Assembly (NCBI GenBank): GCA_944470555.2
Contig: OX104131.1
Span: forward strand, 16,794,515 to 16,858,514
Direction: 5' to 3'
DNA from: Heterobilharzia americana
Lineage: Eukaryota; Platyhelminthes; Trematoda; Strigeidida; Schistosomatidae
Length of the DNA stretch: 64,000 bases
Shown one piece after another: positions 23,653 through 35,840 of the stretch. The position numbers were made by a program, and so were the translations under genes. The notes beneath the pieces are model-generated. The model was not told the DNA's origin and searched no databases. It worked only from the letters and a program-made list of their open reading frames with translations. Position 1 is the first letter of the stretch. Each line of letters opens with the position of its first letter.

Positions 23653-23799
23653 GAGTGATTTTAAACGACCACGCTAGCAACTCCTGAAATAACTAATCAG
23701 GTTTGGGTATTTCGCCTGAAAAAGTACTTTTCCACAAAATAAAGGAAGGAATGTAATTGGTTGTCGCATAATGTGTTAGGGTGGCCTTTAAAATCACCC
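23653..23799. mobile_element. MITE with 8-bp target duplication
   Basis: The 147-bp element starts GAGTGATTTTAAACGACC and ends GGTGGCCTTTAAAATCACCC. Flanks are AATTCGAC (23645-23652) and AATTTGAC (23800-23807), 7 of 8 identical. Confidence 0.8.
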
Positions 23800-24264
23800 A
23801 ATTTGACTGCCGTAATCTACCTTGGGACTATTGGAACGAGTTAATAAGCTCTTTCATTTAGTGAACATTCTCTCCATTAGATAGGGCTGAAAAGAGGGCT
23901 CTACTTTAGAGCTTGACAACCGGTTGTCCCGGTTTATCAGCGACTCGCATTCTACTTATCTGGTTACTAGTGTCGAAGTAATGTAATATACGGTCACAGT
24001 TAAGGTTGCCAATCTTGCTACTTTTTGTTTTCTGTTTTGTACAATTTCTGAATTCATTAATTAGCTGTCATTGTATCACCCACCTCTCTCATCATTTGTG
24101 TATTAATGTTAACGCAGTGAAGAATTCATGTACGTACAAGCTATAGTGTGTATATATTTTAACCTCCTACATGTCTCTGCCTACTAGTGTATATTTGCTT
24201 TGTGATCATTGTACAGTCATAATTGTATGTATGTATACCAATCGTCACCTACTCATATGAAAAA

Positions 24265-24361
24265 ATTCCAATCTTGGTTTTTTCGAGTAACTTTCTTTGC
24301 TTCACCAAATAAAGAAGTCTAATTATATTTTAGTTGTTTTAGGGTGATCTTTAGAGTTACT
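24265..24361. mobile_element. MITE partial copy beside RTE 3' end
   Basis: One end only (TTTTAGGGTGATCTTTAGAG); the RTE element begins within a few bases of it. Confidence 0.45.
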
Positions 24362-24363
24362 GG

Positions 24364-27300
24364 GTATTTTCCTCAAGTTCCCAGTGGAACATAGGGCTTC
24401 AGTAGCACGTCTCCATTCCACTCTGTTCTCTCGCTCTGCGACTACCCAGAAGCTTTAATTTCTTCCTCACACTATCTCCTCCATGCCACCCTCGTCTCGG
24501 ACGCCCAACTCATCGTTTCCCATTTTGGGTCCACTCGAGGGCACGGCCTGGCGCATGATCTCCCCAAATGGTCTTCTCAGTGTATGCCCAATCCATCTCC
24601 ACTTTCTTCTACTGCATATTTGTTGGTCGATGGGTTCTTAGTTGGTTCGTTGCCAGCCACAACTCCTTGGTGCTTATTCTTTCTGGCCGTCTGATCTGTT
24701 CCTCAGTATCGAGACAGTGTAGGCATCTGTTGATGAATGTCTGTAGTTTGTTGGAAATGCTTTTCGTGATGTGTCAAGTCTCTCAACCATCACATAGAAG
24801 CACTGCCTTACTTGACTGACATTGGTGTTGAAAATCCTGATCTTATTCATGCTTTATGCTGAGTTGAGTGCAGTAGACCTCCACACTGATTTCAGGTTAA
24901 TGAAGGCCTATCTTGCTTTTCCGACCCTGACTTTCACGTCCTCATCTGTGTCGCGGCCTGTAATTGAAACGGTGCTGCCTAGGTAGGTAAATGGAAGAAA
25001 CGATTTCCTTTGAATTCCTCTCATTGATGATGGTTAGTGTTTGTTGTTGGTGGTGGTGTTGGTGGTTGAGTATCTTCATCACCTCTGTCTTCTCTTCATT
25101 CACATGAAGTCCCGTTTTCGCTGCCCTGTCTCTTCTGCCAACTTGTTAATTTTCGCCTGTAGATCTTCGAGTTTGTCAGACAAGAACTTAAACATAAATC
25201 ATCATCGGCGAAATCCAAATCTTCTTCTGAGGTCTTTCCATCGGTCCAGCCAGCGTATGCCCATCTTGTTGCTCCTCGATGTTTGCTGCATGATCCAGTC
25301 GAGCGCAATCAAGAAGATCATGGGTAATAGTAGGCAAACTTGTCTTACTCCTATCTTCACTTCAAGGGCGTCACTGAGATTTCTATTGTGAATCGCTTGG
25401 CGTGTAGCGTCGTCATATAGCATTATAGCTGTTGAGTGAGGTTGATAAAGGTTTATGGCACTAAGACCCTAGTGTTGAAGCAATTTCCACATTACTTCTC
25501 CGTCGACGCTGTCGAAGGCTTTTTCAAAATCGATGAAGTTGAGGCTGAGTTGACTGCCATTCTGTGCTCTGTTCTGTGATGATGCGTAGCGTTGCAATTT
25601 GATCCGCACATGATTTTTTCTTCCTGAAGCCAACCAGTTAGTCTGCTCCGGTCGTAATTTTGAATCCACAGCAACTTTTAATCTCTACAGTATGATGCGG
25701 CTTAATATTTTGCTTGGGGTGGACAGGAGCGTGATTCCGCACCAGTTCTTGCAAAGACTTAGGTCACCCTTCTTTGGAAGTTTGACAAGATAGCCCTTCT
25801 TTCAGTCCATCGGCACCTATCTTTTATTCCTTCGAAACCTTCTGCAGTAGTGGTGTGAGCATGTCCGCTGTTGTCTCTGCTTTTGTCTTTAGTGCTCCTG
25901 GTGGAATTCCATCTGTTCCTGATGCCTTCCTGAATTTTAGTAACTTTATGGCGTTCAGGACTTCTGCTTGTATCAGAGGGTTTGTGTTCACCGATACTTC
26001 TCTGGCTCCGCTGCTGGTGGTATTTCTGGATGAGTTGCAGGTGGTGGTCGATTCAAGAGCTTTTTGAAGTGATCAGCCCATCGGCTCCTTTGTTTCTCCT
26101 CTTTGGTAACTAGGTTTCCTTCATCATCTTTTATTAGTTTCATCTGTATTGATCTCTACCCTCCCCAGATAGTAACCTGGTTATTTGATACAATGTTGTC
26201 AGGTCTCTGTCTCTCCTACCTGCAGCTTGTTCTGCTTCACTTACCAGTGTGTCGTAGAAGTGTCTTTTGTCTTTGCACGCACTCTTGTTCACTTCCTTGT
26301 CCAGTGTAGTGTTTTATACGTTGGACTCAGTTCCTCTTCTCGTCGTTCATCACTGCACTGCACTGCACTGGTTTATCTTCTGCTTCACCATCCTCCTCTC
26401 CCTCCTCTATCAGCTTCCATGTGTCGATAGAGATTCATTCCTCGTATTGTTTCCTCTTCCTCACTAATACGGTTATGCAAGTTTCTTTCCACATCTCTTT
26501 CAAAGAGTTCCAGTGTTCTTCGACGCAGGTTTCCTCGGGGATGTTGCTCAATGTCTCTCTCCCATTTTGTCCTGATGACTTGACTGACTGACGTGAAGAT
26601 GTCCCTTGTAGTTTCGTGCTTCAGTTTGTGTTCTGGGTGTTGAACTTGAACTTTGGTTTATCACCAAGTTTTTTGAAGGCTTCCAACTTGATTTGGAAGG
26701 TTCCTTGCACTAGATAGTGAGTGGTGAGTGTGAAGCTACATCTGCTCCTCTTCTTCATCTGATCTTTTGTCGAGTAGACTGGGTCTCCACTTTCTTGAGA
26801 TTGAGATGAAGTGGATGTGATTTTCAGTGTAGTGTGTCCTTGTGTCTGGTGAAATCAAATGCATGTCGGTCGCTTTGTGGATATCCTTGTGCTTGAACAC
26901 AGTGCCTCACTGCAATCACCAAATGGTTGAATGCACAGAATTCTGCAACCAATTCTTCATTCTCGTTCATCACCTCACCGAGCGCTTCTCGACCCATGGT
27001 TAGTTCTCCTCCGGTGTTGTTGGCTTCGAGTTTAGGATTCATGTCACGGATTGGGATTTTGATGTTGCCAAGTGGGGTGAGGTCTTGTCCAGTAGTGATT
27101 TCAGTTGTCTGTAGAATTCATCCTTCCTCTCTTCATCTGCATTATCTGGGTGAGAATATCAGAGTGGATTATCGACTCTCCACTTAGAAGTTGGAGAGTC
27201 TACTTCCATTCCATCTGCTCTCGCAGATTGCTAGCCTTTTTGTGCTCTATTCCTTCTCATTTGTTTTGCCATCTGAGCAACCTTGCTAAGTTCAAACATA

Positions 27301-27576
27301 GTGCGGACATTCCATGTCCACATGCTTACTATCGCTTTCATCTAGAGAGAGAGAAGACACAGGCGACTGGCTTCCCGATAGCTTTCACCAACCGGCCTCA
27401 TTTCTACTTCCTGATTCCAGCGAAGAATAATTTTGTTTTTATTTTTATATTTTGTTTGTGCTTTGGAGTTTCTTTAGCGGTTGGATTTGTTTTACGGGGT
27501 AGGGTTGCTAGCCGTATGCCCAACTTTTCCTCTTTATCCGGGCTTAGGACGGGGAAGTAAACTAGGCGAGGTTTTG
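24364..27576 (-). mobile_element. Near-full-length RTE-clade retrotransposon (SR2/Perere-3-like), frameshifted
   Basis: Minus strand, 5' end near 27576. An endonuclease start (MKAIVSMWTWNVRTMFE) lies near 27343-27293 and an endonuclease body segment (NPKLEANNTGGE) near 27040-27005. The RT shows FIDFEKAFDSVDGEVMWKLL near 25540-25480, a degenerate VRQ..L..P block (IGVRQVCLLLPMIFLIALDW) near 25345-25285 and DLDFADDDLCLS near 25220-25180. The C-terminal region ends in a tail at about 24364. Several stops and frame changes make it inactive. About 3.2 kb fits a full RTE element. The SR2/Perere-3 name is by resemblance only. Confidence 0.8.
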
Positions 27577-27639
27577 GAACTAAATATGTAGAGCATTAAT
27601 CACTGTCGGTCCATAGACTCATTCCGGAGCGTCTACCAC

Positions 27640-27960
27640 AATGACTTAACAAACAGTAAACAAGCCATATTATTTATTGAACATGTGGTTGATTCTGACT
27701 ATTGAGCCCCTGGTTTTTTGTTCGACACTGCTTACAAAATCTAGCCAAACTTTCTTGAACGTTTACATTTATACTTAATTTACATTGTCGAAGCTTTTGT
27801 AATTCATTATTTGAAATCTGAGTTATACATGAACTAACAATTTGTTAAATTCCTTCCGTTTTCCTGGTCATAACACTAAGGTCATCTTATAATGTTCAAC
27901 ACCAATCCTTCTGATGTCATATTTACTTCGATGACTATTATTATTGTTTTATCATTATTT
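27640..27960 (+). mobile_element. Degenerate Penelope-like 3' end (family B)
   Basis: DNA-level match to 19600-19920: ATGTGGTTGATTCTG near 27683, CTTACAAAATCTAGCCAAAC near 27730, AACAATTTGTTAAATTCC near 27836 and TGGTCATAACACTAAGGTC near 27865. The reading frame is destroyed. Confidence 0.6.
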
Positions 27961-28579
27961 TTATGCTGTGCTGAAAATTCATAATCATCTAATTTTTATG
28001 TAACGGTTGTTATATACAGTTACCAGTTAAATAAATTAACCTTCCTTCAGTATATTTTGCATTTTTATACTACTGACAACAGTCACTTAGTCAATGTTAT
28101 GATTATTGTTGATTGTTGCATAATTATCTGTCACATACACTCTTTTACATGATGGCTTCCTGATGAAAAACTTTATATTAATGAGTCATTGAGAAAAATT
28201 TTCCCCTCTGAACTATTTGGGTAAGTTATATCGTCCCAGTTGCCTCGACACAATCAACTTCCACTCTGCTTATCAACATGCATATGGAGGATAATAATTT
28301 CTATTTGTACTCTATATTTGATGATAAAATTAAAGCGTAATAAATTGTCATATGGAAAATAATTTTTCAAGTCATATGTGCACTATTGCAATTTTGTTTT
28401 ATTTTGATTGCGTTTGTTTATTTCTCTTATGTCTAGTGCCTTAAAGTGCATAACTTCTTTTCCAATTTGATTTTACAGTTCTAATGGCAAATAAATATAC
28501 CTCAAGCCTTAATCATGTCATCCTTTTGATCACTATTATTATTTACAGAAACATTTTGCATCTTAGTATTAATGATAGA

Positions 28580-28830
28580 TAGTAACTAGTAGTGGAATCC
28601 AGTGTGTTTCGTCCTAATTTGAACTGAACGTATCTGACTCTCAGCAGATGATCCTGTTCTCGCTAGAAGGTAGGTACATCCAGTTGACGAGTCCCAAATG
28701 GGGTGAAACGCACATCCTGGGTTCTACTGCTGGCCACTTTCCGTCGTTGCCATCGAAAATGAAGCTACAACCTCGAGCCGTCCGCGCAGGAGCTGATATG
28801 TCAATTTGGCTTAACGAACGACGGGAAATA
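28580..28830 (+). repeat. SM-alpha-type fold-back with two hammerhead remnants
   Basis: 28585-28625 on the minus strand is a hammerhead 3' half (GGACGAAACACACTGGATTC). On the plus strand 28674-28724 is a nearly complete one with CCAG pairing CTGG, stem II and GAAA at 28705-28708. Its CTGACGA is TTGACGA (28684-28690), a core change expected to kill activity. A decayed unit 3' part follows. Confidence 0.65.
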
Positions 28831-29839
28831 ATCAGCAATAATTTTTAAAAAAACGTGCACGTTGTCTATTTATTTTCGTTAACCGTTTTCTTTGACTAAT
28901 AGTTCAAAGCCTATTCATCATCACCTGTAATGATGTGAGTGCTGAAAACAATCTTGGGATGATAGTTCACTGACTTAACCACCTGACTTCTAACCATTGG
29001 GTTTCGGGCTTGAACTCCCACTCTATCTATTTCGGCCTATCCAGCCAGGTAACATTAGGGTTAACGCTTCTTATACGAATGTGAAAATACTTAAACGAAG
29101 ACAATATTTCGTACAAATATAGAGGGCGAAAATAGTGTACACTGGGATGCCGAAAAGCAGTATGATTCCAAATGTGACTTTATTATAAGGTTTATTGTTT
29201 TTATAGCGATTGTAATTTTCCAATTAACAATCTCTTCTGCCTCATTGGGCTTCTCTTCAGTACCCAAGCCCTTACGCAACAAATGTAGCTGATAGCTCAG
29301 TACATTGAAAACGTGTTATCGAATTGAGCAGTATTTTTTTCTTGTGATAAAGCGGATTACTCCTATCCTTGTTACTTTTTGAAAATATATTACAAGTATA
29401 ACAGAGAACAAAATTTCAGTCTTATATTTTAAAGTATTATGAACTTGTCAGTATTTTTACACACTGTTCAGTATCAAAGAAGAAGTCAGTCAGCTCTGGC
29501 TGCTCATGCATGTAGCTCAATCAAACTGATAGTTAGTAAGAAACAAACATATCTCTAATTCTTAGATCAATCATATGTATTGTTTAGTCCCCCATGAAGT
29601 CATTATCAGTCATTGGTTTATCATGATTGTAACTATTTACTTTTTATAGTTTGCTATCATGAACCTCACACTCAACTGTTTTTCCGTCTCCTGATTTACT
29701 ATGAGGTAGATTAAACTAACTGACAAGTCTGGAGTTTTTTAATAGATTTTCTTTGGTTAAATAATCGATGGTGGCATTGGATTTTGGTCGCATTATGTCA
29801 CAAATTGGCAGAAGTAAGAAAATGTCAAGCATTTGATTC

Positions 29840-30035
29840 CAACCTAGCGATTAAATGGTGACGTGCTGAGCGCGATACCTGAAGGTTTGCGATTTAATCT
29901 CCAGTGAAGTCGTGAGTACCCACTCCTAAGGAGTCTCATGCTATGATGAAACAGCTATCCAGCGCTCCCAGGTTTCCAGTGGTTATCCAACTGATGTCAG
30001 TCTGTGATGAATGCCACCTTAAAATGTAGTTTTCT
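29840..30035 (+). repeat. SINE family B
   Basis: CGATTAAATGGTGACGTGC, a damaged box B, GATGAAACAGCTATCCAGCG and CCAACTGATGTCAGTCTGTG. Confidence 0.65.
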
Positions 30036-30928
30036 TGACTAAGTCAACTGGGAAACCAATTATTTGAGAGTTTTAGTTAAACTTGGGATCTTCATTTGCA
30101 TACGGGTTCCAAGATTTAGTAAACTTTGTGATATTTTAGTCGACATAGAGTTTGAGCATATGTAAATGTCTTGTCCATGAACCTTGTGCTTCTAGTATGA
30201 CCTTAGATTTTACCTATAGGAGTTGTTGAAAATGGTGTCTTGAAGTTATAGCTCACAATAACCGAGATATCACTCAGTAAATGAATCAACAATATTTCCA
30301 TCATACTGGTTTGGATCATTGACTATTTCAATTCACAAAAAAGGAGCCAAGTCTTTCGCGGACAATTAAAATGGCTTCTATTTGATTGGCATAGTATTTA
30401 AAATCGCAGTATCCACAGTCACTCGATACTCAAAGGCAAATCGAGAGAAACAGCGTTGTATTTTGTCGATGGACAGAAGTTGCGGTTGTCTGGCTGCGAA
30501 AAGATCATCGAGCCAAGTTATTATGTGAATCAAGGCACTCTACTCGAATCCATACAATCATGCAAAGGCTTTTGGAGGCTTGTCATCTAATCTTTGGGAT
30601 GTTACACATATTTCTTATCAGCCGATCTCTAATTTAACGAATTACAATTCTTACTTGGATAACCAATTAGTTAAATCGTGTCGTAAAATGTTTCAGAAGA
30701 CATGAATCTGATTCTTTTACAACTTAATAGTGTTGAAGCTAACACAGATTTTCTTTTTAAAAAATGCCTGATAAAAATTCTAATGCTTCGAATTTGATTG
30801 ATTTTTGTGAGGTTCCTCAATGTTTTATCAATTGTTTAGTGGGTGCATATATTATTACTTTGGATTTTCATCACTGTTTCGACAACCTCATCTGTGTTAC
30901 TCGTATTTTTATCGATTGCCTTTTGTAG

Positions 30929-31114
30929 ATTTCTTGTCTCATTTCTGGTGGATGCACGTGGTGGGTCTATGCGTGGTAGCCGCCATCCAGGTCTTCGAAT
31001 TTTGGTTCCACCTAGCGCAGCTAGTGCACCAACGCGCATTACTTGTCGTATGTTACGCCCAGAACGTACAGCTCGACCACCTCAGCTGAATGATTGTGAA
31101 GGATTGGCTTGCCG
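30929..31114 (+). CDS. ank: Ankyrin exon W4: start of first ZU5 domain
   Basis: Encodes [16 protein letters not shown] followed by a GLRILVPP and APTRITCR stretch, a near-match to the opening of the ZU5N domain of animal ankyrins. The DAR triplet in VDARGG corresponds to the site required for beta-spectrin binding in vertebrate ankyrin-B, so spectrin attachment is probably kept. The acceptor is TTTTGTAG and the donor GTAATT. Two bases (CG) carry over and are completed to CGT (Arg) by the next exon. Function by family: membrane-skeleton adaptor linking membrane proteins to spectrin. Confidence 0.95.
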
Positions 31115-32818
31115 GTAATTTATGTTGGGTTACATTTAACCGTTTTGCGACACTGCGATATAGGCATACTTTTGGTTATTCAATTTCTACTAATTGAACT
31201 ATCTAACTTATGTTTCGTCCAATGAATTTTTTTCTTGAAGAAATAAGAATGATGGGATCTACTTAACAAGCTAAGCAGTGCATGCGTTCTCGACCAACTT
31301 GGTTGCGATGCTTAAATTAATGAATCCTAAACATACAGATATTGTGAAATCTGAAGTTTGTATATGTGTAAACTGCTAAGAAGCATAAAACCAAGATGAA
31401 ACAGGTGTCAACTTTCCTCTGATTTTTATCCGTTCTCTGGTTGGTTTCATTTCCTGATGAAATTGACTTCCTCTAATGTAGTCATTGTGATGTGCATATA
31501 TATACACTAAGTTGAACAGAATAGCATTTTAACAGGGGTGTGTTGTGTAGGTGATGTAAACTAATAGCAAACGGAATAGATCAATGGAATATATCAGTGA
31601 TTCATTCACTATTAAATATCATAATGAAAATGTTTATGCGATTACAAACCTGCAAATGAGAACAATATCCATGCACTCCCGTAGAGGATAACACCAGTGA
31701 TGACGAAATTGGTACATGGTAGCTTTGCGAAATCCAAAAATGTGATGTGCATAACCCTAATGTAACACCAAGAAGAATGCGAAAATTTGGTCTATATTAC
31801 TTCAGTTGTTTTCTTCTCATTCTCTTTTAGACAGTAGCAATATCTGTCTCGGTTGGAACATGAGCTTCTATGTGAATGAATCGATATTTCCTGGAGATTA
31901 ATTATTATGTGATTTGATTTGTCTTAGCTAACGGAGAAAATCAGGCTGCAGATATCCCCCTATTTTGGACCTGTCAATTTGTAATTTCGAGGCATTCTCA
32001 TAGAAGCCCAAATACCAATACGGATCGATCAGTCCGATTCAGAATAACACTCAGCGGAGAAGTACAACTATTGATCATCCACAAGTAATAACCGTCTCAT
32101 AAGATGTGACTGTTATGACCCAGTAGCACATTGGACGGCGTCCAGGCGTTTGAAGTGATAGATGTTGAGTTCAAGCCTTGGCGGGATTACCATCACCCAC
32201 CGGAATGCAAAATATCCAACTGATGAGTCCTAAGTGGAACGAAATGCATGTTGTAGGTTACCGTGTTGGCCACGCCTTATCAAATTATTTACAATTTCAG
32301 TTTACTAAATGCTTGATATATTGCGTTACAAACGTGAGCATAACACTCAATAATCCACACAGCATTATAAGCTTTATCCTGCTTCCTCTGCAATGTTATC
32401 ACGAATAAACTTTATAGTTTTGATATTACACCGTACAGTTATTGTTGTCTTTACCGAGGATACTGTAAACGGTCAGTTTCTAAAAGGACTATTTAGTGGT
32501 TCACTACAGTATAACCGTCATCCACTGAATATTATTCATGTATGAGATTATATACATTTTAGTCAGTATTCTTTTCCTGAATTCATATTATAATTTAACT
32601 AACTCATTGACCTTGCACAAACCTTTTATTGATATGCACATAAACAGTAGGTGTTATTGCGAAATGTTACCAAATGATAGAAATAAGTAGAGAGAAAGAG
32701 AGAGAAGCATTAGGAGTAGTGAAACCTTTCAAACAGACACTTATTGTCTTCAACATGTGAAAGTTAAAATGTCATTTGGCTTTAATGATTTCTTCTTCTT
32801 CAATATTATATTTTACAG
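31115..32818 (+). other. Ankyrin intron W4-W5
   Basis: Contains only the decayed SM-alpha fold-back (31830-32280); the rest is unremarkable AT-rich sequence. Confidence 0.8.
31830..32280 (+). repeat. SM-alpha-type SINE, fold-back, decayed
   Basis: 31850-31905 (minus) and 31985-32060 (plus) are inverted copies of the unit's 3' part. tRNA-like boxes follow: GACCCAGTAGCACATTGGAC near 32116 and GAGTTCAAGCC near 32166. The hammerhead CTGATGAGTCC near 32219 and GAAATGCAT near 32239 has no proper stem I. Confidence 0.6.
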
Positions 32819-33009
32819 TATCATTGAGTTAGGACCACATCCATGTCGATTCAATTCACCAGTTCTTTTAGAAATTCCACATTTTGCTTCATTACGTGGT
32901 CGTCAACGTGAATTGGTTGTATTGCGTAGTGATAATGCTGAAATATGGCGTGAACATTCATTGGAAGCTACTGATCAAGCTGTTCAATCTGCTGTGGGCC
33001 AAAGTTTTG
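32819..33009 (+). CDS. ank: Ankyrin exon W5: ZU5N continued
   Basis: Encodes [20 protein letters not shown] then [26 protein letters not shown] in sense. These are the hallmark central strands of the first ankyrin ZU5 domain (family pattern I-E-L-G-P ... E-I-P-H-F ... R-E-L-V-V-L-R-S). The acceptor is TTTTACAG and the donor GTAAGT. One base carries over; with AT from the next exon it makes Asp. The tail ([15 protein letters not shown]) is divergent, as in the variable loop of vertebrate ankyrins. Confidence 0.95.
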
Positions 33010-33514
33010 GTAAGTAGTTCTTGTTATTTCCGCCCATATTTCATCTAAGTAAATCGAAAAGTGGTTCGTTTTTTATTTAAGTGTTTCGTCATAATACACT
33101 ACTCATCAAAAGATCTTCCTTTCAGTAAATGCTTATCAAATAACTAAGAAATATACGCCATCTCTTGTTCTCATCAAATTCTACTGAACAAGGAATGTGT
33201 TATTGTCATGTACTTCATTTAGCTTTATACGATATTAAGGAGTCTGAAGGTCATCTTGCCTTTAGGCAATTAATATACACATACACACACATAGCTACTC
33301 AGCAAAGGTTCTTGTGAGACTTTTTGCAGATGTTGAAAAGGTCGAATGAAGGATAACATAATCTTATGCACATAAATTCAGACAAAACAGGGACACATTA
33401 ATAAGAAATGAATATGAATCCTCGTAAGTGGGTGACAGAGATTTTAGCCGTTCCAAGTAATTAAACAAAGAGCTGTGTATACAAAAATGATAAGTCGATG
33501 GAGTACAATAAAAA

Positions 33515-33615
33515 TGGCGTGGAGTTCCCTACTCCGACGAAACAGTTGGTAAGTACTCCCAAGTTCCCAGTTGTTCTCCATTTGGTGCCAGTTCGTGATG
33601 AATACTAACTGAAAA
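33515..33615 (+). repeat. SINE family B 3' fragment
   Basis: GACGAAACAGTTGGTAAG, CTCCCAAGTTCCCAG and GTGATGAATACTAACTG mark the 3' part only. Confidence 0.5.
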
Positions 33616-33654
33616 ACAATAGCAAGTGTAAAAAAACAATTAAAATATTTGTAA

Positions 33655-34070
33655 TGAATAGGGATTTTAATTGAGAGGTAGTATTCATCACGGACTGACA
33701 TCAGTTGGGGAACCATTGAAAATCTGAGAGCAGTGGATAGCTGTTTCTTTCTAATGAGAAGCTGTGGCCTGTGGGATCAACCAGTCGAACAGAAGCGGAT
33801 GCCAACTGAAGACCCTGGTGGAGAGTCACGCTATATTCGTGAATTGGCAGAAGTTGGAGACTGCAAACCACCGAAATCCTACCCAGTGACTGAGTGGTTA
33901 ACACGTTCGCCGTGAAACCTGAAGGTCCTGAGTTCGATCCCTAGCCAGTTCGTGGGTGCATACTGCTGAGGAGTCCCACACTAGGGCGGAACAGCTGTCC
34001 AGTGCTCCAAGATTCTCGGTAGCTCCCCAACTGATGTCAGTCAGTGATGAATACTACTTCTAAAATATTT
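33655..34070 (+). repeat. SINE family B fold-back
   Basis: 33661-33750 is a minus-strand 3' part (TAGTATTCATCACGGACTGA, CATCAGTTGGGGAACCATTG). 33775-34070 is a full plus copy with box A GTGACTGAGTGGTTAACACG, box B GAGTTCGATCCC and the same 3' part (CCCCAACTGATGTCAGTCAG). The arms could pair over about 90 bp. Confidence 0.65.
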
Positions 34071-35689
34071 GAATAACTTGATTAGAAGACGTAAATTATT
34101 TGAAAAATGTTATGTATTTACGCTATACATTTCGATTAATCTGATTTTACATTTACTTTTTAAGGCATTATATATGAAAACTGGGAGTGGGGGAAGGACG
34201 AATATGATGTAAAGGAATTCAATGATAAGGCAGATAATGAGAGGAAAAAAGATAGGATTTGAAGACAACTTTGGTAATACGATAAAATAAGCATTACCAG
34301 GGTAGGCTTAGTGTAAGGATAAACTGTTCTTTACGTCTTCTAATTGCGTTATCCAAATTTATAAAACGGACTAATTGTTTCAGATTAAACTATTGGTAAA
34401 TAACAGTTGAAAATTGAAAAGAACCGGGATGGAAGTTTCAAAGGATTTAAAGGGACTAGTGAATTTTCCAAAGAATAAAGTCATTACCTGGTTGTTAAGA
34501 GGTTTTAGCGTAAATCCATATTCCAAGATTAGCATGTGTTACTGTAACTTAAAAACTGATGTCACACAAAACACTACTTACTTTGAGCTGATAAATTAAG
34601 TGTTGTATACACAGGTATTAACGCGGATTGACTTTTTCGCCTGTTGGTGATCAAGTTTGTCTGTCAGTGTGCCAGAAATAATTAGGTTCTGAGAGTCGCA
34701 GTATTCAAATGACTGAATTCTTGTCATACATTTATTCCCTTGACCTTGTAACTTAGATTACACGAGTACATCTATGATCCAATCAATCGCAAGTAAATGA
34801 AATGATCATCGGTCACTTGAAGTGTCATAATTTCTGCAGCAGGTTTCACTGATTGATGTGATTAACTTTTAGCTCCTGCTATCATTCCAGGGTCGATCTC
34901 ACACTGCAGTAATTCGCTAGATGACTAATTAATTTTTATTTTCTGTATGATTGTTTGTTGAACCAGCACCGAAGTTTTGTTAATGTGTGGAATAAGTTGC
35001 TTACTGGGAAGCTGATCATTTCAAAATTTCAAGGTTTTTCTTAGTCATATACCAAAGGTCAAATTTCATTAAATACATGTTAAAACAAGCAACGAATGTG
35101 AAAGAAGCAGGATTTAGTGAATTCATGAATTTCAGTAGTACTTGCCAGCTGGATACTCTACATACTTGATTATATATAACATTAGGTAATGATAAAAAAC
35201 ATGCACATATACACATATATAACGCGGACCAAGACATCAATTTAGGCGTAACAACATAGAAGTGAGTCATCCTAAGAGGTATATTTTTGCTTGTGTATAA
35301 GTGATTATTCAAACTGAATGGGTTGGGGATAGGTTGCATAATTAATTGTGAGTTTGGATAAGAGTGGAGTCTAAAGAGTCATTTGAGGTAAGAAAACAGT
35401 GATGATAGTCATAATAATGTTGACACAAGGGTGAAAACTGAGTCAGTTAAGGGTAGATTGCGTCATTGAGAGCAAGATAGTTAGTTTTCACTTAATAGGA
35501 CACAGTAATAAAATCAAGTGTGTATCGAGAAGAATAACAATGAATAATATACTAGGCCCAGGGTTATGCAGGTAAAAACACCCTCATACAATAGTGGATA
35601 AGGTTAATTAGTCGAAGCAAATCTGGTAAGGTAGACAAAAATATAAGGTGGGAGTGATAATTGAGGTTGAAGAGCAAGTTAAAAAGCGT

Positions 35690-35840
35690 GAATATGATTA
35701 AATGACGCGATTCCTACCATGGCAGATTCAGGCTGACTGACATTTCCTTCTGAGTGCAGAGGTTTGACAACTCGATTCGCCCAGGCTTCTGCAATTGCAA
35801 GCAACTTATTTTGCTGTCTACTGATAACTGTAAAGGACTT
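35690..35840 (-). mobile_element. Possible Penelope-like 3' scrap
   Basis: The minus strand reads KLLAIAEAWANRVVKPLHSE, which weakly resembles the AEALAIHxLKPxL ending of family B. This is short and uncertain. Confidence 0.3.

Larger units (their letters stand above)
11067..30928 (+). other. 19.9-kb ankyrin intron W3-W4
   Basis: GTGAGT to TTGTAG. It carries a LINE (13980-15190), SM-alpha copies, family B SINEs, MITEs, the RTE element and Penelope ends listed separately. 11067-13490, 15610-17180, 17460-18740, 21600-22560, 28000-28560, 28850-29840 and 30040-30900 show no coding or named element. The exons on each side join in phase, so no exon is required inside. Confidence 0.85.

Noticed and set aside
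25041..25391. 116-codon plus-strand frame near the RTE RT
   Set aside because: It is the antisense shadow of the RT domain.
27105..27560. 151-codon plus-strand frame
   Set aside because: It is antisense to the 5' region and endonuclease start of the RTE element.
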